Source: Pseudopedobacter sp038243635 (lineage in GTDB: Bacteria > Bacteroidota > Bacteroidia > Sphingobacteriales > Sphingobacteriaceae). From it: a stretch of 64,000 bases of DNA. The stretch is taken from contig JBBSQW010000003.1 of the NCBI GenBank assembly GCA_038243635.1, positions 1 through 64,000 of the forward strand, written 5' to 3'. Below the pieces are notes generated by a model. The model was not told the DNA's origin. It searched no databases and was given only the letters and a program-made list of their open reading frames with translations. Positions 17,031 to 24,985 of this stretch are shown here, one piece after another. The first letter of the stretch is position 1; the number at the start of each line of letters is the position of its first letter. The position numbers and the translations under genes were made by a program.

Positions 17031-18135
17031 AAGAGAACGTTTTTATATTCACTGTAATCGAGTCGGCTTTAATTAGGCTATGCTTTACTAGAATTTCTTC
17101 GTAATGCTGAATCATTTTTTCGATATCGAAATTTTGCTCACAGTAACGCCTTATGGAATGTCTATCAAGATCTTTAGCTGTAAGCATCGCCTCACAGAGT
17201 TTTTCGACTTCGCCAAACGGCACTAAAAACCCAACACTTTTTTCTACAATTTCAGGCAATGCACCCATTTCAAAACCCGCAATAGGTGTTCCACAAGCCA
17301 TCGCTTCAGCCACTACTAACCCGAAAGGCTCTTGCCAAACTGGAGTTACCAAACATACTTGCGCTTTCCCAATTAATTCATTTAGTTCGTGATGATTTAA
17401 AAGACCAAACATTTCAACGTCGTCAGAAAGTAATGGTTCAATTTTATCTGCATAATACTTTTTATCGCCAATCCCTCCCGCAACTTTCAACTTAATGCCT
17501 GCTAAATTCGAGGCTTTGATAGCATATTCAAGGCCTTTGTCAGGATGAATTCTGCCAAACCAAACGGCATAATTTTCTTGCTGATGGTTGTCATAAAATC
17601 TCCAACGATCAACATCAATACCGTTATAAATTACACCACAATTATCTATCGAACTCTTCCACGACTCAGCATTTTTTTGCGATACCGTATAGTAATTTAT
17701 GCAAGGATGTTTTTGCTCTGCTTTTATTGCCATAGCAATTTCATAGAACGGAGGCGTATGTAAAACAGTAACCATTGGTGTAGCTATGAGATTAGCCATA
17801 GTTATCGGAACGTAATGCAAGCTGTTATTAAAAATGATGTCCAAACAATAGTCATCAATGCTGGACATTAAAATATGGTAAGCATGATGTTCTGCAACAT
17901 ATTCTGAACTTATGTCTCTTACTTTCTTTCTAATTCCAGATTTGGAATCATAGTGTTTATCAGATAAAATCGAGGTTAAGGGTAAATTAGGCTCGGACGA
18001 TTCACTCGCAAACAGTATAACCTCGTGACCCTTCGCTTGTAATCGATTTGTAACTTCAAACGTAAAAGCTTCAAGCCCACCTGCAAATGGTTGTTTAATT
18101 GGATGCTTTAGATGGGAAATTATACCAATTTTCAT
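17023..18135 (-). CDS. Family 4 glycosyltransferase (group 1, GT-B fold)
   Basis: A 370-residue retaining glycosyltransferase and first gene of the five-gene minus-strand operon. The N-terminal loop FAGGLEAFTFEV (about 17-28) is the acceptor-side glycine-rich turn. The donor site has WFGRIHPDKGLEYAI (about 192-206) and the EX7E motif in EPFGLVVAEAMACGTP (about 268-283). It is predicted to be cytoplasmic. The gene overlaps the flavoprotein gene by eight bases, so the operon is tightly coupled: GT4, flavoprotein, deacetylase, methyltransferase, GT28-like. Confidence 0.88.
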   Translation of the reverse strand: MKIGIISHLKHPIKQPFAGGLEAFTFEVTNRLQAKGHEVILFASESSEPNLPLTSILSDKHYDSKSGIRKKVRDISSEYVAEHHAYHILMSSIDDYCLDIIFNNSLHYVPITMANLIATPMVTVLHTPPFYEIAMAIKAEQKHPCINYYTVSQKNAESWKSSIDNCGVIYNGIDVDRWRFYDNHQQENYAVWFGRIHPDKGLEYAIKASNLAGIKLKVAGGIGDKKYYADKIEPLLSDDVEMFGLLNHHELNELIGKAQVCLVTPVWQEPFGLVVAEAMACGTPIAGFEMGALPEIVEKSVGFLVPFGEVEKLCEAMLTAKDLDRHSIRRYCEQNFDIEKMIQHYEEILVKHSLIKADSITVNIKTFSYD

Positions 18136-18219
18136 TTTGAGATTTATGATTTAATGTGAATTTAAATATATTTAATCCAATTTAGTCGCAATTATTAAGC
18201 TTACGTTAAGTTTGGAACA

Positions 18220-18773
18220 TTAAATAAAAAAAGGCCGAAGTATACCTCCGACCTTCATCGCAATTGTAAAAAAATTATTCTCCGGCAGCTTCATATTCAC
18301 GTATGACTCTGCAATTCTTGTCAAGGCAACAACTGTATTCTTCTCATTTTCCAATGTACTGGCTATAAGTTTAGTCACTTTATCGTTTCCTAAATGGTTC
18401 GCAAAAGCTATCAAAGTTCTGTAGTTAGCGATTTCATAATGCTCTACTTTTTGAACCGCCAATATCAATCCTGCATCCCGAATCATTGTATCGCTTTCGG
18501 TATCTACCATAATAGACTTTGCTTCTTCAAGCAGCCCTTCCACTGCATCGCGTTTTTTTGCAACGGGTTTCTCACCCAATGCTTCAAATGCCTTTTCTAA
18601 TATATCTAAATGAGTTTCGGTTTCCTCAGTGTGCTTTTCAAACGCAGATGCTAGTTTCTTGCTTGTAGCTGCTTTCTTCATTTTTGGTAAAGCTCTTATC
18701 AAATGTTTTTATGCTCAATTAATATCTTTCAGTTCATCCACGAAAAACTTTTTAATTCTGATTTCTTCTCCAT
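18220..18773 (-). pseudogene. Broken DUF892 (YciE/ferritin-like) stress protein gene
   Basis: The visible ORF (18220-18702) starts abruptly at 'MIRALPKMKKAATS', inside the first helix of this family. Upstream DNA still encodes the missing front: ATG at 18773 reads MEKKSEL, then a one-base loss in an A run shifts the frame. The next frame reads KKFFVDELKDIN, followed by TGA and TAA where family members have Trp and Glu codons. At the 3' end a two-base insertion after 'AESYVN' destroys the ancestral stop (18275-18277), and the frame runs through the terminator. Four lesions make function unlikely. The gene followed the manganese catalase gene in one transcript. Confidence 0.85.
18226..18255 (-). 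terminator. Terminator of the catalase/DUF892 transcript
   Basis: On the minus strand AAGGTCGGAG and TTCGGCCTT form an imperfect hairpin followed by seven T. It lies just beyond the ancestral stop of the DUF892 gene, supporting the view that the present ORF end is an artefact of frameshift. Confidence 0.6.
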
Positions 18774-18822
18774 CTTCTTAACTTGATAAAACATGTTAAG
18801 GGTCTATGGATGTTAATTAATA

Positions 18823-19764
18823 TTACATCTTAGTAGGCTGTTCTATATTCCAGCGACCATCATGGTTGGCATCAGCCTCCTTTACCTCCTTACTTTTCTG
18901 CTTGCTCAGCTTTTCGTTCTGTTTTTCGGTTGCTTTTAATTCTTCCTTCATTTCCTTGGAAACTTTTTCCATGGACTTCTCTCTGACGTAATCTAGAGGC
19001 TCGCTTATATATTCAAAATCTTTTCCCATACCTGGCATTTCACCTTGATTCCATGGACCACGAACACTCTGTGGTTTAGACATGTTGAAATACTGTTGTG
19101 TGAAACGTGGGTCTGCCTGAAGCACCGCAGGAGGGAAATTATGTTCTATAGTACTTAAAGCTGCCTCGAACATTTTATAGTGCGCCACTTCTCTGGTCAT
19201 TAAAAATGATAAGGTATCTAATACATAAGGATCCGTTGTAAACTTCATCAGATGCTCATATACCAGCTTTGCTCGCGATTCTGCACCTAGATTGGATCTT
19301 AAATCTACTGATAGGTCTCCGTTAGAGTTTACATAAGAAGCGCACCATGGAATTCCCTGACTATTACGCGGGGTAACTCCACCTCCCGTTATTATCCCAA
19401 ACTGTGGGTTGGCGGTCAAAGCTTGATGAATGATACTTTCTCTAGCTGCTTTCCCGTCCATAACCTGCATTATCTCGCAGGTTTCAGCTGCATCCTTTAA
19501 TTCTCCACTTACACCTTTTAAAAGCATTTGAATCGTTGCGCCTACAATTTCGAGGTGACTAAACTCTTCGGTAGCTATATCCATTAACATATCATATTTA
19601 TCCGGATGTGGCACCTTAGCGCCAAACGCCTGGGTAAAGTACTGCATTGCTGCTTTTAGTTCCCCATTTTCCCCTCCAAATTGCTCCAATAAGAGATTGG
19701 CAAATAACGGGTCAGCTTTTGAAACTCTTACATTGTATTGTAACTCTTTAACGTGATGAAACAT
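18823..19764 (-). CDS. Manganese (non-haem) catalase
   Basis: A 313-residue di-manganese catalase of the ferritin-like superfamily, converting hydrogen peroxide to water and oxygen. Metal-ligand positions are visible: E35 (GENGE), the ExxH pair E67/H70 (TEEFSH), and in the second helix pair a Glu and His in MTREVAHYKMFE (about 188-199). The GGGVTPRNSQG loop and 'WCASYVNSNGD' are family-typical. The C-terminal 50 residues are charged (KEMKEELKATEKQNEKLS) and probably flexible. A gap of 49 bases leads to the broken DUF892 gene, so the two were an operon. It lies in a peroxide-stress region with a haem catalase 5 kb away. Confidence 0.93.
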   Translation of the reverse strand: MFHHVKELQYNVRVSKADPLFANLLLEQFGGENGELKAAMQYFTQAFGAKVPHPDKYDMLMDIATEEFSHLEIVGATIQMLLKGVSGELKDAAETCEIMQVMDGKAARESIIHQALTANPQFGIITGGGVTPRNSQGIPWCASYVNSNGDLSVDLRSNLGAESRAKLVYEHLMKFTTDPYVLDTLSFLMTREVAHYKMFEAALSTIEHNFPPAVLQADPRFTQQYFNMSKPQSVRGPWNQGEMPGMGKDFEYISEPLDYVREKSMEKVSKEMKEELKATEKQNEKLSKQKSKEVKEADANHDGRWNIEQPTKM

Positions 19765-20163
19765 AACTTTTAATTTAAATTGGTAAATATTAAGATTTAA
19801 GGATTTGGGATCTCCATAGACATTTACCTATAAAAATGATGCCATTAAGGTTCCCATTATAACTGAGAATTCATAATTTAAAAATTTCAGAATTCCATAA
19901 AAGGTATTAAACAAACATGTTTAGTTAAACAGGCAGTGTAACTCAAGAAAATTTATCGCAACATCAATGTTTTTTTCGAAGAAACAACACTTTCAACTTC
20001 CATAATCAGAAAAATAAAAGGTTAAATACTAAACAAAAAGTTTCAATTAAAAAATCAACCTCTGTTTAGGTTTTTACGCTATCAGCTAAAATAAAATTTC
20101 TACTTCTTGATCAACTATTATAATCCCAACTTACCTAAATCTTAATAGTTTCTAGTTTCTAAA
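19765..20163. other. Intergenic region upstream of the manganese catalase
   Basis: About 400 AT-rich bases with no gene. A weak sigma-54-like element (TGGGAACCTTAATGG on the minus strand, 19842-19856) has the right spacing but implies a 65-base leader. Otherwise nothing recognisable. Confidence 0.35.
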
Positions 20164-21777
20164 TTAATTATTCTCCAATTTAAAATACTTGAATTCCCCA
20201 ATGGTGCTTCCTACGCCTTTTGCTACTAAACCAACCCTGTATCCCATTCCCCAAGGTGCATACTTTGCAGCATTAAATTCGGTCGTAAAAAAGTGCGTCC
20301 ATGCACCGTCAACCTTATAGAAAAATTCTAAAGACTTACCATCATTCGTTAGCTTTAGTTTAAGCTCTACCTCTTTTAATTGTGGAACGGCAACGTTTTT
20401 TAAAATTATAAGCTTATTCTCTAAATTACTAAAGACTTTTATTCCCGATTTGGATGCAGTTATACCTATTGCACCTAACTCCCCTGGCCAACTACTTTTA
20501 TAAATTGCACCACCTATACAAACGCCCGCGTCTGCATCTGTAGGTTTAATTTTTGTGGTTGCTTCAAAATTTACTGTTTTGATATACTGCCCTAAAAAAG
20601 TGCCCATTCCATGGTTGTTTGTTGATGCTTTTAAAAGCATTCCATTGGTGAATGTAACTTCTGGCTTTACCAACTTAGACGGCCACTGCCAAGTCAAACT
20701 TAATTCGTTTGCTTTACTAAAATTCTCAGAATAATTCAAATCACTAATCGGTCTGTTTGGGGTGGTTGTATTGTGCAAAACTGGCCAACCATCTTCGTTA
20801 ATAGTCATTTCTTCAATAATTCCTTCTCTGCCTACAAAAACGTTGTAATTATTGTTGAAGGCATGATAAATCATAAACAACTTGCCATCGGCGGTTTCAA
20901 ACGCTGTACCATGCCCGGGGCAACGCCACCTTTCATTACTTACCATAATTGGGTTTTTATCATACTTTTCCCACTTGCCACTTGCTAAATCTTTGGTTCT
21001 AGCAATACCGGTTTTATAGTCGCAATTTACATCGCAACAACCTCCAACGGCATATAAGCTGTAATAATAATCTCCTTTTTTAAAAAAACTAGCTCCTTCC
21101 ACTAAAGATGTTTCCCAGCTTTGGCTATTTGTGAATAATTTCTTTTTTTCTCCGATAAATTGAGTGCGGTCTTCATTTATCTCCTGCATCCAAATCCACG
21201 TTTCTTTACCACAACCGTTGCCGTCGTTTTTCCAGAATACGTAGATTTTATCTTTATCTCGCATCTCAAAAGCATCAATTGCACCGCAATCGTCTTCAAT
21301 AATTATGGGTCCGTTATCAACAAATTTCCCAGTCTCAATATCATCAACATTTATCCACGCTACACCACATTGTAAACCTGGATTACCCGCAATGGCTTTG
21401 TTATGAGCGGTATAGTAGGCGTAAATCTTATTTTGTTTAGCATCATAAGCTAATTCTGATGCCCAAAAATTGTTTTCGCCCCATTCGTTTTTCATATCCT
21501 TAAACCCGTTAGGGAACACATGGTTAATGAGCTTCCAGTTTTTTAAATCCGTAGATTTATAAATGGTAAAATATGGTGCCCACTCATTGGTTGTTGAGGT
21601 TGCGTAATAGGTATTGTTTACACGGATGACCGATGGATCAGGATTGTCTCCTGGTAAAGCAGGATTTAAAAGCTGAATGCCCGGCACATTTGCGTCTTCA
21701 TCTTTAATTTGTTGTTTATTTATCCCGCAAGATGCAAATCCAAATAAACCGCAAAAAAATATTAGCTTAATATTCAT
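20164..21777 (-). CDS. GH43-family glycoside hydrolase lipoprotein with C-terminal lectin-like domain
   Basis: Start placed at 21777, giving MNIKLIFFCGLFGFASC, a lipoprotein signal peptide with the lipidated Cys at 17. The frame extends 40 codons further upstream, but that part is not signal-like. The five-bladed propeller begins with PGDNPDPSVIRV (general base near D47), continues with GAIDAFEMRD (a central Asp), and has LVEGASFFKKGDYYY with the likely acid Glu. Residues after about 350 form a beta-sandwich like the GH43 C-terminal/DUF1349 module. Probably an outer-membrane-attached arabinosidase or xylosidase, matching the GH43 genes at 28.4-30.6 kb. It sits apart from them, separated by stress genes. 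Confidence 0.85.
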   Translation of the reverse strand: MNIKLIFFCGLFGFASCGINKQQIKDEDANVPGIQLLNPALPGDNPDPSVIRVNNTYYATSTTNEWAPYFTIYKSTDLKNWKLINHVFPNGFKDMKNEWGENNFWASELAYDAKQNKIYAYYTAHNKAIAGNPGLQCGVAWINVDDIETGKFVDNGPIIIEDDCGAIDAFEMRDKDKIYVFWKNDGNGCGKETWIWMQEINEDRTQFIGEKKKLFTNSQSWETSLVEGASFFKKGDYYYSLYAVGGCCDVNCDYKTGIARTKDLASGKWEKYDKNPIMVSNERWRCPGHGTAFETADGKLFMIYHAFNNNYNVFVGREGIIEEMTINEDGWPVLHNTTTPNRPISDLNYSENFSKANELSLTWQWPSKLVKPEVTFTNGMLLKASTNNHGMGTFLGQYIKTVNFEATTKIKPTDADAGVCIGGAIYKSSWPGELGAIGITASKSGIKVFSNLENKLIILKNVAVPQLKEVELKLKLTNDGKSLEFFYKVDGAWTHFFTTEFNAAKYAPWGMGYRVGLVAKGVGSTIGEFKYFKLENN

Positions 21778-22002
21778 GAAAAATAATTTTATATGTAAAA
21801 AATAATTATTGTTAATGTTTGCCTTCCGTTTGACGCTGTGTCTATTAAAAATTTTCGTTTTAAGTTGTTCGCTTAATATATAGGAGAGAAACAACATTAA
21901 CTAATACCCGTTATCAGTAATAAACAGCAAATAAGGAAACCAATATAATCCGTAAATACCTATTGAACAAACTCTGTTCTTTTTTCTCGTCCAGATTTTG
22001 AC

Positions 22003-23112
22003 TTATGCCTCACCGTGTTTAAGCGTCCCGTACAAAATCTGAACAGGGTGAAGTGCCTCTACTGCGGTTGCATCTTTAATCTGATGCCTACAAGAAGTAC
22101 TAGACGACACAATAATTTGCCCAAATTTAAGACTTCTTACGGCAGGATAAAGCACCAATTCACCAATTTTTTGTGAAACTTCATAATGCTCTTTCTCTTA
22201 CCCAAACGAGCCGGCCATGCCACAACAGTCCGAGGGACTTAGTGTAGCGCTACAATTTTTGGGTAAGTTGAGTATTTTCATCAAGTACCTCTCTGAAGAT
22301 AACGCCTTTTGATAGCAATGTCCATGAATTAAAATATCTTGGCTGGCCGAACTAAATAGCGCTTCAGTGATATTCCCTTTATCAATTTCATTCGCTAAAA
22401 ACTCCTCGATAGTAAACGTATGTTTCGCCAGCATTCTGCTCTTTTCTCTGTTCTGCGCATCTGCAAGATCAATATATTCATCTCGCAGGGTTAATATTGC
22501 AGACGGTTCAACTCCTACCAAAGGACTTTCTGCTGTAATTAACGAATTTAACAGCGCTATATTCTTGTTTGCGATAACCTTAGCTTTCTTTACAAAACCC
22601 TTTGAAAGATACGTTCTTCCACTTTCTAAATGCTTCGGAATAATCACCTGAAAACCCAAAGCTTCCAACAATAAAATGGTTGTTTTACCAATTTCCACGT
22701 CATTGTAATTTGTAAACTCATCACAAAACAGGTAAACAGTTTTTTTGCTGGCTTTTCTATTATTCTTGTGTTTTTTATACCACTTAAGCAAGGTAGTTTT
22801 GTGCAGTAGCGGGATGCTTTTATCAGGATGAAAACCTATCGATAATTTAATATATTTCCTCCCACTACCCACCACTTGTCCAGCTAAAGACGTTCCAGCT
22901 GCCCGCGGAATTAAAGTCAATCCATGCTCTGTAGCAAACTTGATTAGTAGTTTTAAATCATCAATATCTTTCGGGATACTTACCGCTAATGGTTTTTCTT
23001 GATATACAGATGCATCAGTAGCATAAGCTAAAAGTTGGGTTTGATGAATGGTTGAATCATCGTAAAATAAAAAACCTTTAAACTGTTGCGCTAACTTCTT
23101 GAACTGTTGCAT
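22003..23112 (-). pseudogene. FAD-linked oxidase/iron-sulfur protein with the middle deleted
   Basis: The first 90 or so residues match the start of the FAD-binding (type 4) domain, ending in IPRAAGTSLAGQVVG and KLSIGF. The sequence then jumps to a C-terminal cysteine-rich CCG-type region (YLFCDEFTNYND, HGHCYQKAL, SPSDCCGMAGSFG). Intact members of this D-lactate-dehydrogenase/GlpC-like group are about 950-1000 residues, so roughly 650 are missing. After GSFG a TAA replaces a Tyr codon, while the same frame continues EKEHYEVSQKIGELV to a stop at 22003. An ORF ends at 22198, but the gene remnant reaches further. Two independent lesions show decay. Confidence 0.85.
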
Positions 23113-23160
23113 TTAATTTTAACTGATGTACAAACTAGATTATTTAAAAAACCAGATGTT

Positions 23161-23475
23161 TTACATTTCTCTCGAAAAAATAATCATTGCCAAACCTATG
23201 GCGTATAAAGCAAGCATACTGTACAAATATTTGTTAGTACCTGCGTGTGCTCTGGCAAATTCTTTCCAAATAAATACGCCCCAAATTGCAGCAATAATAG
23301 TTGCACCTTGCCCTAACCCGTAAGAGATTGCTAAGCCTGCTTTTCCTGATGCAATAATACTAAAAGACATGCCTATACACCAAATAGCTCCACCTAAAAT
23401 TCCCATTAAGTGACTTTTAGAACTTCCGCTAAAATAATCGGAAAAACTTACTAGAATAAACTGTGAGCTCCTCAA
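23161..23475 (-). pseudogene. C-terminal remnant of a GRP/RhaT-like sugar transporter
   Basis: 104 codons reading MGILGGAIWCIGMSFSIIA and ISYGLGQGATIIAAIWGVF, then two hydrophobic helices, ending YAIGLAMIIFSRE. This matches the last three or four membrane segments of ten-helix DMT-type sugar transporters (glucose/rhamnose uptake type). The N-terminal two thirds are missing, and the upstream DNA belongs to the DUF2383 promoter region. It lies behind the broken FAD oxidase, so both are probably leftovers of one sugar-catabolism operon. Confidence 0.7.
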
Positions 23476-23603
23476 TAAAGCTGAATATTATTTAAGGAGC
23501 GTAAATAAATACTATTCAGCATCATCAAAATAATTAAAAACTTTGGAAGAAAATATAATTAGATAACAGAATTATTTTGAACTATCCCGCTTATTCAAAT
23601 TTT

Positions 23604-23618
23604 TGGAATGAATTTTGG
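23604..23618 (+). promoter_or_regulatory. Sigma-54-like element upstream of the DUF2383 gene
   Basis: TGGAATGAATTTTGG, with GG and the second GG spaced 12 bases apart. It is nearly identical to the element at 10861. The implied leader to the ATG at 23657 is about 27 bases. Confidence 0.45.
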
Positions 23619-23656
23619 CTTTGTGAGTTAATCTATCACAATTAAAATAAGAACTT

Positions 23657-24112
23657 ATGGAAAGCAAGACAGAATCTGCAGAAATTTTAAATGACTTAGT
23701 ACAAATTAATAATGACCGAATTGAAGGTTATGAAAAAGCAATGAGCGACCTAAAAGATGAAGACCAAGATTTAAAATCTTCATTTTTATCAATGATTGAT
23801 GAAAGCAGAAAATGTAAAATGGCACTTTCAAACGAGCTTAATGTATTAAAAACCGACACCGATGAAGGCACAACCACAAGCGGCAAACTTTACAGAGCTT
23901 GGATGGATGTAAAAGCTGTATTTACAGGACATGATAGGAAAAGCATTTTAGAAAATTGCGAATTTGGTGAAGATGCAGCACAAACCGCTTATAGAACTGC
24001 GTTATCAATAGAATCTTTACCTCTTTATTTGAAGAATTTAATTCTTGACCAAAAACAACAATTGAAAGAATCTCACGAAAAAATTAAGCAGCTACGAGAT
24101 AAACAAGTCTAA
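23657..24112 (+). CDS. DUF2383 (PA2169-family) four-helix-bundle protein
   Basis: A 151-residue soluble, charged, all-helical protein with no membrane segment. The order 'LNDLVQINNDRIEGYEKA', 'LKSSFLSMIDESRKCK', 'AWMDVKAVFTGHDRKSILENCEFGEDAA' and 'LILDQKQQLKESHEKIKQLRD' matches the DUF2383 ferritin-like family, common in general-stress loci of Bacteroidota and proteobacteria. Its biochemical role is not established. A sigma-54-like element stands just upstream and a strong terminator follows. A dead paralogue lies at 10911-11360. Confidence 0.88.
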   Translation: MESKTESAEILNDLVQINNDRIEGYEKAMSDLKDEDQDLKSSFLSMIDESRKCKMALSNELNVLKTDTDEGTTTSGKLYRAWMDVKAVFTGHDRKSILENCEFGEDAAQTAYRTALSIESLPLYLKNLILDQKQQLKESHEKIKQLRDKQV

Positions 24113-24156
24113 TAGCAAAGAAAATCACGCTACGTCTCCCTACATCTACCTTTTAG

Positions 24157-24196
24157 AAAATGCCATTTTTGCTAAATGTAAAAATGGCATTTTTTT
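24157..24196 (+). terminator. Strong terminator of the DUF2383 gene
   Basis: AAAATGCCATTTTT (24157-24170) pairs with AAAAATGGCATTTT after a short loop and runs into further T. It is symmetric and could also serve minus-strand transcripts. Confidence 0.85.
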
Positions 24197-24479
24197 ATTG
24201 TGTCATATCACAACATCCCCAAATTAATGCGATAACATTAGTTGTGAGACACACAAAGAGATACCTTTCTGGTTATTTTTTTTCGAACTTTGTTAACATT
24301 ATTGTAATGTCTGATAATTAAAGTAAAAAACTTTTTAATTTTTGGATAATATAATATTTTCTTTTATTTGCTAAGTCGTTAATTAAGTACTCAAGAAAAA
24401 TAAAAATCCTTTCTAAATTAAGAACTAAATTTGGAGCACTATTACGAATAAAAGACAAGCCCAATTTACGGACTTTAGA

Positions 24480-24938
24480 TCAAGCCAAAAGTTCAATAGC
24501 TTCTAAATTACGTTGCATACCAGCATGGTCAACCGCCATTAAACCTTTGTTATCCACCTTCATTTTATCTGCTCCAGAAGTTAGCAACAGTTTTACCAAT
24601 TCGTTTTTCCCAAACATGCTTGCAAACATTAATGCTGTTCCTCCATTACCGTGAGTAGCGTTAACATCTGCACCAGATTTTAGTAACAGCTTGGCAATTT
24701 CCATATAGCCTTTAAAACACACGCCCATTAAAGCAGTGTTTCCTCCATTATCTGCCAAATCAACATCTGCACCATGTGTTAAGAGTAATTCGGCGGCTTG
24801 CAATTGATTGTTATAAGTGGCTATGATTAATGGCGTATAGCCTTTTTCGTCTTTGAAATCTATGGCAGCACCCTGTTCTAAAAGTTGTTTCATAACTTCA
24901 GTATTGCCATTTCTCGAAGCGTCAATAAGTTCTTTCAT
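24480..24938 (-). CDS. Ankyrin-repeat protein downstream of catalase
   Basis: A protein of 152 residues from the ATG at 24938 (MKELIDASRNGN). An upstream in-frame ATG at 24959 lies inside a hairpin and is less likely. Four ankyrin repeats are visible, each with the 'G.TPL..A......A..LL..GAD' pattern: KDEKGYTPLIIATYNN, ADNGGNTALMGVCFKG, HGNGGTALMFASMFG and a shorter C-terminal one. It is the second gene of a catalase-ankyrin operon. Ankyrin partners of catalase are known in other bacteria (AnkB with KatB), where they affect catalase activity or haem handling. The same role here is inferred. Confidence 0.88.
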   Translation of the reverse strand: MKELIDASRNGNTEVMKQLLEQGAAIDFKDEKGYTPLIIATYNNQLQAAELLLTHGADVDLADNGGNTALMGVCFKGYMEIAKLLLKSGADVNATHGNGGTALMFASMFGKNELVKLLLTSGADKMKVDNKGLMAVDHAGMQRNLEAIELLA

Positions 24939-24944
24939 ATTTCT

Positions 24945-24974
24945 AAAATAAAAGGGCAACTAGAATAGTTGCCC
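24945..24974 (-). terminator. Hairpin between catalase and ankyrin genes (attenuator candidate)
   Basis: A perfect nine-base stem GGGCAACTA / TAGTTGCCC with a three-base loop at 24954-24974. On the minus strand it is followed by TTTTATTTT. It lies in the short gap between the two genes, so it may partly terminate transcription and lower ankyrin expression relative to catalase. Confidence 0.65.
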
Positions 24975-24985
24975 TAAATTAAATA

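Noticed and set aside
24200..24252. Interrupted inverted repeat GTGTC...GAGACAC downstream of the DUF2383 terminator
   Set aside because: The arms pair only with a three-base bulge across a long spacer and no associated gene or repeat copy was found.
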